Shown: one piece after another, positions 46,967-56,287 of the stretch | Position numbering within the stretch: the first letter of the stretch is position 1 | Layout: each line of letters starts with the position of its first letter | Source of the DNA: an uncultured Erythrobacter sp. | GTDB lineage: Bacteria; Pseudomonadota; Alphaproteobacteria; Sphingomonadales; Sphingomonadaceae | Direction: 5' to 3' | NCBI GenBank assembly: GCA_947488755.1 | Contig: CANLAD010000001.1 | Location: forward strand, 2,489,501 to 2,553,500 | Length of the DNA: 64,000 nt | The notes under the pieces: model-generated | Told to the model about the DNA's origin: nothing | The model's database searches: none | What the model saw: the letters and a program-made list of their open reading frames with translations, nothing else | Program-made: the position numbers and the translations under genes

Positions 46967-47052
46967 TCACGTCTTCTTCATGATTCCGCAAAACGTCGTG
47001 TAAAGCGACTCGCGAACAGATTTTTCCGCTCTTTACTTGGGGATTGCGTGTT

Positions 47053-47634
47053 TTACCGACCGAAAGCGTCCTTCACCGCTTTCGCGTGGTGCTTCGCGTT
47101 CTCGGCATAGTGCGCGGTGCCCATGCCCATTCCGGCAATTGCGGCGTCGGAAAGATCCTTGAGCTTCTTCGCCGGGCGGCCCGCCCACAGCTCGCGCTCG
47201 CCCATGACCTTGCGCTCGGTCAGCATCGCGCCCGCTGCCAGCATGGAATCGCTGGCGATCACCGACTTGTTCATCGCAATTGCGCCCAGACCGACGAAGC
47301 CGCGATCGTGGATCGTGCAACCGTGGACCATCGCCATGTGCCCGATCAGCACGTCGTTACCGATCACCAGCGGACAGCCCTCGGGATCGTCGGGGCGCGG
47401 CGGGTCGCAATGCAGGATCGAGCCATCCTGCACATTGGTCCGCTCACCGATGCGGATCGTGAAGACGTCGGCGCGCAGCACGCAATTGTACCAGATCGAG
47501 CTGCCCGCCCCGATCTCGACATCGCCGATGATTGTACAGCCAGGCGCGACGAAAGCGGTATCGTGAATGCGCGGCGTCTTGCCATGAATGGGGATGATGT
47601 TCACGCCGGGGTGGCTGTTCGATGATGCGGTCAT
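47053..47634 (-). CDS. Gamma carbonic anhydrase family protein
   Basis: Hexapeptide repeats IIGDVEIGAGSSIWYNCVLRADVFTIRIGERTNVQDGSILH; VLIGHMAMVHGCTI. Confidence 0.93.
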   Translation of the reverse strand: MTASSNSHPGVNIIPIHGKTPRIHDTAFVAPGCTIIGDVEIGAGSSIWYNCVLRADVFTIRIGERTNVQDGSILHCDPPRPDDPEGCPLVIGNDVLIGHMAMVHGCTIHDRGFVGLGAIAMNKSVIASDSMLAAGAMLTERKVMGERELWAGRPAKKLKDLSDAAIAGMGMGTAHYAENAKHHAKAVKDAFGR

Positions 47635-48185
47635 GTGCGTTGCTCCCAGGTCTCACGAGTAATTGCGTGAATGATGATCGGTTCATCATATTGCGGCCAG
47701 ACCTCGTCCTCGAAATCAAGCTCGCGTCGGCGGGTCATTCCGAGGCGCCGCATCAAGCCCCAGCTTGGCGTATTGCTCTGAAAGGTCATGGCGATCACTT
47801 CGTCGGCGCCAAAACGATCGAACGCGCAATTGATCGACGCGATAGCGGCTTCTTTGGCGTAACCTTTGCCCCAGACTTCCACGCGCAGTCGCCAACCCGC
47901 TTCCATCATGCCGAAAGGGCCGTTTTCGTCGGTGCATCTTTTGAGCCCGCAAAAGCCGAGAATTGCACTATCGGCCTTTCGCTCGACACACCAGAATGTG
48001 TGGCCCCAATCGTCGGCATATTCGACCAGACGCTTCTGTGCTCTCGCTTTGGCCTCATCGTCTGCGAGGCCGCCAATCCATCGGGTTACAGCAGGGGTGT
48101 TGGTGCCCTCCCAGAAGGGCTCCCAATCCTCTTCACGCCAATCGCGCAAGATCAGCCGTTCGGTCTCGAGGCGAAAGTCACCCAC
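47631..48185 (-). CDS. GNAT (RimJ/RimL-like) N-acetyltransferase
   Basis: LETERLILRDWREEDWEPFW...GWRLRVEVWGKGYAKEAAIASI. Confidence 0.9.
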   Translation of the reverse strand: MGDFRLETERLILRDWREEDWEPFWEGTNTPAVTRWIGGLADDEAKARAQKRLVEYADDWGHTFWCVERKADSAILGFCGLKRCTDENGPFGMMEAGWRLRVEVWGKGYAKEAAIASINCAFDRFGADEVIAMTFQSNTPSWGLMRRLGMTRRRELDFEDEVWPQYDEPIIIHAITRETWEQRT

Positions 48186-49173
48186 CTAAGATCTTCGCCG
48201 CAACGGGCGCGTGATAGGTCAGCATGCCCGAACAGCCCGCGCGCTTGAAGGCGATCAACTTCTCCATCAACAGCGCGTTGCGGTCGCCGGCACCGACCGT
48301 CTGCGCAGCTTCGATCATCGCGTATTCGCCGCTCACCTGATAGGCGAAGACCGGCACGTTGAAGCGCTGTTTCACCCGGTAGATGATGTCGAGATAGGCA
48401 AGGCCCGGCTTTACCATCACGCTGTCTGCGCCCTCCGCAATGTCGAATTCGACTTCGCGCAGCGCCTCATCGCCATTGGCCGGGTCCATCTGGTAGCTTT
48501 TCTTGTTGCCCTTGAGCAATCCACCCGACCCCACCGCGTCACGGAACGGTCCGTAAAATGCGCTGGCATATTTGGCGGCATAGCTCATGATCTGCACATT
48601 GTGATGGCCGCCCATTTCAAGCGCCATGCGGATCGCGCGGATACGGCCGTCCATCATGTCAGAGGGCGCAATGACGTCTGCGCCCGCTTCTGCCTGATTG
48701 ATGGCCTGATCGACCAGCACCGCGACCGTGTCGTCATTGGTGACATAGCCCTTATCATCCAGCAATCCGTCCTGCCCGTGGCTTGTGTACGGGTCGAGCG
48801 CGACATCGGTCAGGACGCCGATCTCCTCGCCACATGCATCCTTGATCGCCTTGATCGCCTGGCACATCAGATTGTCGGGATTGTGCGCCTCTGCCCCGTC
48901 GTCGCTGCGTTTGTTGGGCGGTGTGTTGGGGAACAGCGCGATCATCGGAATGCCGAGGTCGATCGCTTCTTGTGCTCGGGCGACGATGCCGTCGACCGAC
49001 CAGCGCGACACGCCGGGCAGGCTCGTTACCGGTTCCTCGACGCCATCGCCGGACGTGACGAATAGCGGCCAGATCAGGTCGGCGGGCGACAGTGTGGTTT
49101 CGCGGTGGAGCCGGCGGCTCCAGTCGCTCGCTCGGGTACGGCGCAGACGGGTATTGGGATAGCTTGCTGTCAT
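48178..49173 (-). CDS. hemB: Porphobilinogen synthase (delta-aminolevulinic acid dehydratase)
   Basis: RLRRTRASDWSRRLHRETTLSPADLIWPLFV...GADSVMVKPGLAYLDIIYRVK...VFAYQVSGEYAMI. Confidence 0.96.
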   Translation of the reverse strand: MTASYPNTRLRRTRASDWSRRLHRETTLSPADLIWPLFVTSGDGVEEPVTSLPGVSRWSVDGIVARAQEAIDLGIPMIALFPNTPPNKRSDDGAEAHNPDNLMCQAIKAIKDACGEEIGVLTDVALDPYTSHGQDGLLDDKGYVTNDDTVAVLVDQAINQAEAGADVIAPSDMMDGRIRAIRMALEMGGHHNVQIMSYAAKYASAFYGPFRDAVGSGGLLKGNKKSYQMDPANGDEALREVEFDIAEGADSVMVKPGLAYLDIIYRVKQRFNVPVFAYQVSGEYAMIEAAQTVGAGDRNALLMEKLIAFKRAGCSGMLTYHAPVAAKILGG

Positions 49174-49238
49174 GGGCGCGAAGTGTTGCCGCAAAGTGCG
49201 GCGTCAATCAATCGATCGGCTGGGAAAGACGGGATTGA

Positions 49239-50885
49239 TCAATTCACGGATTGCGTGAGGTCGATCTTTTCAATCTCACGCACCGGCTCGCGGATCTCGC
49301 TCGGCAGCGGTTCGAGATCGGCGAGCGCGGCGCCCGGCTCGACCTGTTTGAGTTCGATCAGCTGGCGTTGGAAATCCAGCAGCTCTGTCCCCGACAACAC
49401 AGCGCGCGTGACGTAGCGCACGCTTGCCGGATTGATCTTGCGGCCGCCGCGATACATTTCATAGTGGAGGTGGGGGCCGGTCGAAAGGCCGGTCGAGCCG
49501 ACATAGCCGATCACCTGTCCGCGCCGCACACTCTGTCCGCGCCGCACTGCCATCCGGCTCATGTGACAATACCGCGTGCCAAGCCCGCTCCCGTGATCGA
49601 GCCGCACGGTCAGGCCACAACCGCCCGCACGCCCGGCGGAGCGCACGCGGCCATCGGTCACCGCGACGATCGGGGTGCCGTGACGGGCGCGAAAATCGAG
49701 GCCCGAATGCATCCGGCGATAGCCGAGGATCGGGTGGCGTCGCATGCCATAGCCAGACGTGATCCGACCGGGCACTGGCGAGACGAGACCGCGGCGCTGC
49801 TCCCCGACCCCTGACGCCTCGTAGAAATTGCCGTCATCACCCCACCGCATCAACTGCGTCTTTGGCTCACCCCCACGGTCGATTCCGGCATACAGGAGCT
49901 TGCCCGCCTGCCGCTCGCCGGTCGCGGCACGGCGGTATGCGAGGATGACGTCGAATTCGTCACCGCTGCGCACTTCGCGGTCAATATCGATCTGGTCGTC
50001 GAGCGCGCGAACGTAGTCCTGCACTGCGCTTGCCGGAACTCCAGCGGCACGCATTGCACGATACAGGCTGGAGCCGACCGTGCCGCGCACGCGCAGCGGA
50101 GTGTCGTCGACGCGGATCACGTTGCGCGCCAGCGACAGGTTGCCGCCCGGCTCGCCCGCGGCAGCATCGCGCGCAATGGCAAGCTCGAGATCGAAGCGGG
50201 CGCGAAAGGCCAGCGCGGCGAGAGGTCGCGGCGCCCCCGCTTCGGGACGGCGGCCGAGGATGATGTCGATGCGCGTCCCCGGCTCTATCTCGCCGAGCGG
50301 CATGGCGTCAGCGATCAGCGCGCTCGCCCGGTCAATGTCGCTCGCCGATACACCGGCACGGCGCAATGTGGCCGCGAGGCTATCCCCTGAGGAAAGCGTA
50401 GCCGCGAGCTCGATCTGCGGGCGCTCTGGCGCGCTGGCGAGTGGAATGACCTGCGCCGTGGGTCCAGCGCGCAATCCGCTATCCGCTCCGAGCGCGAGCG
50501 GGCTGATACGCTGGCTGCGATACTGTGCGCGAATCTCATCGCCGCCGGGCATGGCGGCGCGCGCTTCGAGCGGCGCGAAATCAGGCCACATGGCAAAGGC
50601 GAGAGCGCCCAGTGCGAGCAAAGTGCCCAATCCGCGAAACCAGCGACGGCTCCCGATATTCTCGGCAAGGTTGGGTGCAAGGTCCAATCGCTCGAACCAG
50701 GCGGCCACCCGTATCTTCCATTCCTCGTGTCGGTCACCGATCCGATTGACGCGAGAGAGAACCTGACGCTTTGCGCGTTCGGGCTTTGACGGCGGGGCAA
50801 GCTTCTTCGACGCGCTGAGATGGCTCGCGAGCGCGCGAACCGTCTGCGCATCGAGCGCTCCGCCTGCGGACTGGTCGCTTGTCAT
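49239..50885 (-). CDS. M23 family metallopeptidase with N-terminal TM
   Basis: MHSGLDFRARHGTPI and GPHLHYEMYRGGRKINP zinc motifs; IEPGTRIDIILGRRPE region upstream. Confidence 0.92.
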   Translation of the reverse strand: MTSDQSAGGALDAQTVRALASHLSASKKLAPPSKPERAKRQVLSRVNRIGDRHEEWKIRVAAWFERLDLAPNLAENIGSRRWFRGLGTLLALGALAFAMWPDFAPLEARAAMPGGDEIRAQYRSQRISPLALGADSGLRAGPTAQVIPLASAPERPQIELAATLSSGDSLAATLRRAGVSASDIDRASALIADAMPLGEIEPGTRIDIILGRRPEAGAPRPLAALAFRARFDLELAIARDAAAGEPGGNLSLARNVIRVDDTPLRVRGTVGSSLYRAMRAAGVPASAVQDYVRALDDQIDIDREVRSGDEFDVILAYRRAATGERQAGKLLYAGIDRGGEPKTQLMRWGDDGNFYEASGVGEQRRGLVSPVPGRITSGYGMRRHPILGYRRMHSGLDFRARHGTPIVAVTDGRVRSAGRAGGCGLTVRLDHGSGLGTRYCHMSRMAVRRGQSVRRGQVIGYVGSTGLSTGPHLHYEMYRGGRKINPASVRYVTRAVLSGTELLDFQRQLIELKQVEPGAALADLEPLPSEIREPVREIEKIDLTQSVN

Positions 50886-51104
50886 TCTCACCCGTATCGT
50901 TTCAGACGCTGCGCCGCGACCGGCGACCCGACGCGCGCGACAGCGTATACGCCTTCGCAAATCAAGGTAAACCTGTGCTTAATTAAATGGATCGACTGCC
51001 GGGTTACGCGACGCTTCGGGCCAGAGCATCGGCGAAATGCGCCGCCACTCCCGCTCTCGACCAACCATTGCCCCGGCTTGCGAAGCCTGACAGAAGTTCG
51101 AGCT

Positions 51105-53744
51105 GTGACACAGATTTCCCAGCGCCATAACCAGGACGAAGGCCGCGTTCGCGCGGTGCTCGGCCCGACCAATACCGGAAAGACGCATCTCGCAATTGAG
51201 CGGATGTGCGGCCATGCGAGCGGCATGATGGGTTTCCCGCTGCGGCTGCTTGCGCGCGAGGTCTATGATCGCGTGCGGGCGATCAAGGGCGATGACGCCG
51301 TGGCGCTCATCACGGGCGAGCAGCGGATCGAGCCGCCCAAAGCTCGGTATTTCTGTTGCACGGCCGAAGCGATGGACCGGACCGGTGGCGGGCACGCTTT
51401 CGTTGCGATCGACGAAGCGCAGATCGGCGCGGATCCCGAACGCGGGCATATCTTCACCGATCGGCTGTTGAACGCGCGCGGGCGGGAAGAAACAATGATC
51501 CTCGGGTCCGCGACGCTGGAGCCGATCGTGCGCCAATTGATCCCGCGCGCCGAACTGGTTGAACGCCCGCGCTTCTCGACCCTCACCCATGCGGGCAGCG
51601 CCAAACTGTCGCGCCTGCCCCCGCGCAGTGCGGTCGTCGCTTTCTCGGTCGAGCAGGTCTATGCCATGGCCGAAGCGCTGCGCAGGTTTCGCGGCGGGGC
51701 GGCGGTGGTGATGGGGGCGCTCTCGCCGGAAACGCGCAACAAGCAGGTCGAACTGTTCCAGAATGGCGAAGTGGACTACATCGTCGCGACCGATGCGATC
51801 GGCATGGGTCTCAACCTCGATCTCCACCACGTCGCCTTCGCCGCGCTGTCGAAATATGATGGACGGCGCAAACGGCGACTGACCCCGGCGGAGATGGCGC
51901 AGATCGCCGGGCGGGCGGGACGACACCAGCGCGACGGCAGCTTTGGCACGCTCACGGGAGGGGGGAGCCGGTCGGGCGCGCCGCTCGAATTCACCGAGGA
52001 AGAGATCTACGCGATCGAGGAGCACCGTTTCGCGCCGGTGACGCACGTTTACTGGCGCGAAGCCGAACCGCGGTTCGACACTCTCGATGTGCTGATTGGC
52101 GATCTCGAAGCGCCGCCGACCGAAGAGGCCCTGCGACGCGCGCCCGAAGCGATCGACCTCGCCGTGCTCAAGCGTCTGGCAAGCGAGCCATTGGCCGACA
52201 GCATTCGCGGCCCGGGCAGTGTCCGGCGGTTCTGGGAAGTGTGTTCGCTCCCCGATTTTCGACAGGTAGGCATTGATCCACACGCTCGCTTCGTCGCGCG
52301 GCTGTGGCAGGATCTGCGCGAAGATTATCTCGGCGCGGATTTCGTCGCGGCTCGCATCGCCGAACTCGACAGAACGCAGGGTGATATCGACACGCTGCAA
52401 GGGCGCATAGCGGCGATCCGGTCCTGGGCCTACATCTGCCAGCGGCCCGATTGGGTGCTGGCCCGCGATGAGATGGCGGCTCGCGCTCGGGCTGTGGAAG
52501 CGAGGCTGTCCGATGCGCTGCACGCGCGGCTGACCGAACGTTTCGTCAATCGGAGGACGACAATTCTGATGAAATCGTTGGGGCAGGATGGCAGCGCGCT
52601 GCCCGTCACGCTCGATGATGATGGAAATCTCAGCGTCGAGGGCGAAACGATCGGCAGGCTCGAAGGGTTTCGCTTCATGGTCGATCCCGCCGCCGGACTG
52701 GCCGATCGCAAGATGCTGCTCGCGGCGGGCGAGAAGGCGCTGCCGGGCATACTGGCGCAACGCGCCCGATCGCTGATCGAACGAGGGCAAGACGACCTCG
52801 CAATCGAGAAGGGCGCGCTTGTCTGGCAGGGGCATACGCTGGCCCGCATCATCGTGCCAGACGATTTCGGTCCGGCTCGGCTGGAATGGAATCGCGACGT
52901 CGCTAAGCTTCCTGATGCGGTGCGCGGCGAGCTTGAAGCGGCTTTGTCGCGATGGCTTGAACGCAGACTGGAACCGCTCGCCCAGATGCGCAAACTGGCC
53001 AAGGCGGCGCGCGATCCCGAAGCGGGAAGCGAAGCGCGCGCCTTGCTCATCACGCTGGTGGACGCGCGCGGTGTCGTGGCGCGCGAAAAGGCCGGGCTCG
53101 AACACCTACCTAAAACCCTGCGTCCGTTTCTGCGCCGTCTCGGCGTCACGTTCGGCGCGCTCGACATCTTTGCGCCGGCGCTGTTGAAGCCCGCGCCTCG
53201 TCGATTGCTACATGCGCTGGGCCTCGACCGGAGACCCCTGCAGGAAGCAATGCTCCCGACCCTTGCCGACACCCGCAGCATTCCGGCGGGCTATCGGCGA
53301 GCGGGTGAACAACTCATTCGCGTCGACCTGGCCGAAAAGATACTTCGCGCCGCGTTCGACGCGCGGGCAAAAGCTGCCACCGCTGCACCAAAGGCGCGCA
53401 CGCCGCGTTTCCGGATCGATCTGGCACTCCCGGTTTCGATTGGTCTGGAGGAGGAGAATGCGCGGCGCCTGCTCGGCAGTGCGGGCTTCCGTCTTCATCG
53501 CGCACGCGTCTTGGCGGACAACGCGTCTGGCCCGCCCGCTCCTGGCAGCTGGACGTGGCATCCCCGGCGCGGTGTGCCAAAGCGCGATGCCAAACGGCCC
53601 GGCAAGAACCGCAAGCCAGCCGCTCGTGCCGAAAGACGTAGCCCGAATGGTGGCAAGCGCGAACAAGGAAAACCTCGCCCCGAACATGGTCCTGCACGTG
53701 CGGGTGGTGCCTTCGACAAACTGGCGGATTTGCTGCGCGAATGA
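51105..53744 (+). CDS. Suv3-like SF2 helicase
   Basis: VLGPTNTGKTHLAIERM Walker A; VAIDEAQIGADPERG; VATDAIGMGLNLDLHHVAF; QIAGRAGRHQRDG; GTG start proposed because the longer ORF (50820) overlaps the divergent gene. Confidence 0.9.
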   Translation: MTQISQRHNQDEGRVRAVLGPTNTGKTHLAIERMCGHASGMMGFPLRLLAREVYDRVRAIKGDDAVALITGEQRIEPPKARYFCCTAEAMDRTGGGHAFVAIDEAQIGADPERGHIFTDRLLNARGREETMILGSATLEPIVRQLIPRAELVERPRFSTLTHAGSAKLSRLPPRSAVVAFSVEQVYAMAEALRRFRGGAAVVMGALSPETRNKQVELFQNGEVDYIVATDAIGMGLNLDLHHVAFAALSKYDGRRKRRLTPAEMAQIAGRAGRHQRDGSFGTLTGGGSRSGAPLEFTEEEIYAIEEHRFAPVTHVYWREAEPRFDTLDVLIGDLEAPPTEEALRRAPEAIDLAVLKRLASEPLADSIRGPGSVRRFWEVCSLPDFRQVGIDPHARFVARLWQDLREDYLGADFVAARIAELDRTQGDIDTLQGRIAAIRSWAYICQRPDWVLARDEMAARARAVEARLSDALHARLTERFVNRRTTILMKSLGQDGSALPVTLDDDGNLSVEGETIGRLEGFRFMVDPAAGLADRKMLLAAGEKALPGILAQRARSLIERGQDDLAIEKGALVWQGHTLARIIVPDDFGPARLEWNRDVAKLPDAVRGELEAALSRWLERRLEPLAQMRKLAKAARDPEAGSEARALLITLVDARGVVAREKAGLEHLPKTLRPFLRRLGVTFGALDIFAPALLKPAPRRLLHALGLDRRPLQEAMLPTLADTRSIPAGYRRAGEQLIRVDLAEKILRAAFDARAKAATAAPKARTPRFRIDLALPVSIGLEEENARRLLGSAGFRLHRARVLADNASGPPAPGSWTWHPRRGVPKRDAKRPGKNRKPAARAERRSPNGGKREQGKPRPEHGPARAGGAFDKLADLLRE

Positions 53745-54079
53745 GCAAGCGAACCACGCCAGGTGATCCGTCGCCGCAAAAGATGCGGCTCGATCGGCTG
53801 CTGGTCTATCTTCGGTTCGCGCGCACACGCTCGGCCGCGTCTCGTTTGATTGCCAAGAGCGCTTTGCGCCGCAATAGAATTCGTGTGCGGCGCTCTAGCG
53901 AGGCAATCGCTATTGGAGATGTCCTGACCTTCGCGATCGGGAATACGGTGAGGATTATCGAAATCGTCTCTTTGCCGGAAAGGCGTGGACCCCCCGCGAT
54001 GGCTCAATCGCACTATCGCGACCTTGACCACGACCTTGACCATCGGGGCGAAATGCCCCTAGCAGCGCCCCGCACATAG
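53741..54079 (+). CDS. S4-domain RNA-binding protein
   Basis: MRLDRLLVYLRFARTRSAASRLIAKSALRRNRIRVRRSSEAIAIGDVLTF. Confidence 0.88.
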   Translation: MSKRTTPGDPSPQKMRLDRLLVYLRFARTRSAASRLIAKSALRRNRIRVRRSSEAIAIGDVLTFAIGNTVRIIEIVSLPERRGPPAMAQSHYRDLDHDLDHRGEMPLAAPRT

Positions 54080-54127
54080 AGCACCGCGGCCCAGAGCTCA
54101 CCCGATTTTGGAAATGAAAGATACCCA

Positions 54128-54466
54128 ATGACTTACGTCGTCACCGATGACTGCATCAAATGCAAGTACACCGATTGCGTCGAGGTGTGCCCGGTGGATT
54201 GTTTCTACGAGGGCGAGAACATGCTGGTGATCAATCCCAGCGAGTGCATCGATTGCGGCGTGTGCGAGCCCGAATGTCCAGCCGAGGCGATTCTTCCCGA
54301 CACCGAGGACGGGTTGGAGAAGTGGCTTGAACTCAACACCAAGTTCTCCGCCGAGTGGCCAAACATAACCGGCCAGAAAGAACCGCCTGCGGATGCCGAT
54401 GACCACAAGGGCGAAAAGGGTAAGTTCGAGAAGTATTTCAGCCCGGAGCCGGGTGAGGGCGACTAG
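54128..54466 (+). CDS. fdxA: 7Fe/8Fe ferredoxin FdxA
   Basis: [55 protein letters not shown]. Confidence 0.95.
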   Translation: MTYVVTDDCIKCKYTDCVEVCPVDCFYEGENMLVINPSECIDCGVCEPECPAEAILPDTEDGLEKWLELNTKFSAEWPNITGQKEPPADADDHKGEKGKFEKYFSPEPGEGD

Positions 54467-54558
54467 CGCGTCCGTTGGGCACCCCTTGTCGTGTTTGGGT
54501 TGCCCTCAAGTCACAGTGAAGTGCGGAACATGACCGCCCGCGCGCGGTTCGGACTGTC

Positions 54559-55371
54559 ATGCCTTCTCTTTTCCACACCCTGAAAAGCGCATGGTCGCGC
54601 GCGAGCGATGCCGATATCGGCCTAATCGCCGCGGGGATCGCCTACTACACCTTCCTGTCTTTCATGCCGCTGCTCGCCGCGACGGTGCTGATCTACGGGT
54701 TTGCCGTCGATCCGCAGACCTTGGCGCAGCACACCGGCCGGTTGGCACAGTCTCTCCCCGGCTCTGCGGCACAGTTGGTGACCGACCAGCTCGAAGCGGT
54801 TGTCGAATCGCGTAGCGGAGCGAGCGGGTTGGGCCTCTTGGCAGCACTCGCAGGATCGCTATTCGCCGCGCGGGTGGCGGCGGGCGCTGTGATCAAGGCG
54901 CTGAACGATGCTTTCGGGGCCGAGGAAAGCCGCGGGTTCATCAAATCCAACCTGCTCGCGCTCGCGATCACTGTCGGCGCTGCGGTCGCGATGGGTCTGG
55001 TCGCCGGGACAACCGCAGTTACGTCGACCGTTCTCGGCGGATCGGGCGGCGGGTTCGCCAGCTACGCCATTGTCGGAGCGGCGGGCGTGGGCGGTGCCAT
55101 GCTGGCATATCGCGTGGTGCCCAATACGCAGGGTGTCAGCAAAGGCGCTGCGTTACGCGGTGCAGTCCTGTTTGCTCTGGGCTGGATGGCGGCGAGCGCG
55201 GGTTTCGGCCTCTATGTGTCGCGCTTTGGTGATTACAATGCGACTTACGGCTCGCTCGGCGCGATTATCGTGTTCCTGACATGGCTGTTCCTCAGCGCCT
55301 ATCTGCTTTTACTGGGCGCGCACATAGCCTGCGCCTGGGACGTGAAATCGGAACGGCCTGAACACGGCTGA
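54559..55371 (+). CDS. YihY/BrkB family inner membrane protein (second in window)
   Basis: ADIGLIAAGIAYYTFLSFMPLLAATVLIYGF...YNATYGSLGAIIVFLTWLFLSAYLLLLGAHIACAWD. Confidence 0.92.
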   Translation: MPSLFHTLKSAWSRASDADIGLIAAGIAYYTFLSFMPLLAATVLIYGFAVDPQTLAQHTGRLAQSLPGSAAQLVTDQLEAVVESRSGASGLGLLAALAGSLFAARVAAGAVIKALNDAFGAEESRGFIKSNLLALAITVGAAVAMGLVAGTTAVTSTVLGGSGGGFASYAIVGAAGVGGAMLAYRVVPNTQGVSKGAALRGAVLFALGWMAASAGFGLYVSRFGDYNATYGSLGAIIVFLTWLFLSAYLLLLGAHIACAWDVKSERPEHG

Positions 55372-55604
55372 TCCCAGGTATGACCAAGACTCGCAATATT
55401 GTTGCGATTGTGTTATATAATGGTCAACCCGCGCCGGTTGGTCCCGGCGCAGGTGGGCAAACCAAAGAAGGACCGTCCTCCAGAGCGATAGTTTCAGCCG
55501 GTGAATTCCATTCGGCAGCAGCTTTCCTTTTGCGGAAGCGCGCGCCGTCTGGGCACCTGGAAATCGCTTAACTGCGAGCGAGGTCGATCGAAAGGAAAAA
55601 CTGC

Positions 55605-56138
55605 GTGGCAAGCAATGCGACTGCCTTTACCGTTGGCGATTATGTTGTCTACCCCAAGCACGGCGTTGGCCGGGTGATAGAACTGCAGAACGAGGAAATT
55701 GCCGGCATGCAGCTGGAGCTGTATGTCCTGCGCTTCGAAAAAGAGCGCATGACCCTGCGCGTACCTGTAAACAAGGTCGAAGCGATCGGAATGCGCAAAC
55801 TGTCTTCTGACAAAACGCTGAACGAAGCGATGGAAACCCTGAAGGGCAAACCCAAGGTTAAGCGCACCATGTGGTCGCGCCGCGCTCAGGAATATGAAGC
55901 GAAGATCAATTCCGGCGATCTCGTCTCGATTGCTGAAGTGACCCGTGATCTTTTCCGTCCTGAAGATCAGCCCGAGCAAAGCTATTCGGAGCGCCAGATT
56001 TTCGAAGCCGCGTCGAGCCGCCTGGCGCGTGAACTCGCCGCGATGGAGGAAACTGACGAGCCAACCGCGCTCGAGAAAATTCTCGATGTGCTGCGCGAGC
56101 ACGCGCCGCAATATTACGACAATGACGATGATAGCTGA
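55605..56138 (+). CDS. carD: CarD family transcriptional regulator
   Basis: FTVGDYVVYPKHGVGRVIELQNEEIAGMQLELYVLRFEKERMTLRVPVNKV. Confidence 0.95.
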   Translation: MASNATAFTVGDYVVYPKHGVGRVIELQNEEIAGMQLELYVLRFEKERMTLRVPVNKVEAIGMRKLSSDKTLNEAMETLKGKPKVKRTMWSRRAQEYEAKINSGDLVSIAEVTRDLFRPEDQPEQSYSERQIFEAASSRLARELAAMEETDEPTALEKILDVLREHAPQYYDNDDDS

Positions 56139-56160
56139 AACGTAAATCAGCACGTAATAC

Positions 56161-56194
56161 AAAGGGGGTCGCTCTCGAGAGCGGCCCCTTTTTT
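56161..56194 (+). terminator. Rho-independent terminator downstream of carD
   Basis: AAAGGGGgtCGCTCTCGAGAGCGgcCCCTTTTTT. Confidence 0.88.
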
Positions 56195-56287
56195 CTGCGC
56201 ATCCGCTTTTATCACTCACACCTTGCCGATCCCTGCTTGGTGTATTATCGTCGCAACACGCTAAGACATGCTGTTGTGGAGGGAAAC

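Noticed and set aside
50820-51104. N-terminal extension of helicase ORF
   Set aside because: Overlaps the start of the divergent M23 gene and has atypical residue content; GTG at 51105 precedes the conserved helicase start.
50979-53105. 708-aa minus-strand ORF antisense to the helicase gene
   Set aside because: Low-complexity His/Arg/Asp-rich translation with no domain; typical shadow ORF of high-GC coding DNA opposite a well-supported gene.
54467-54558. Near-inverted repeat GGGCACCCC...GGGTTGCCC after fdxA
   Set aside because: Contains a mismatch and lacks a T tract, so a terminator call is not supported.
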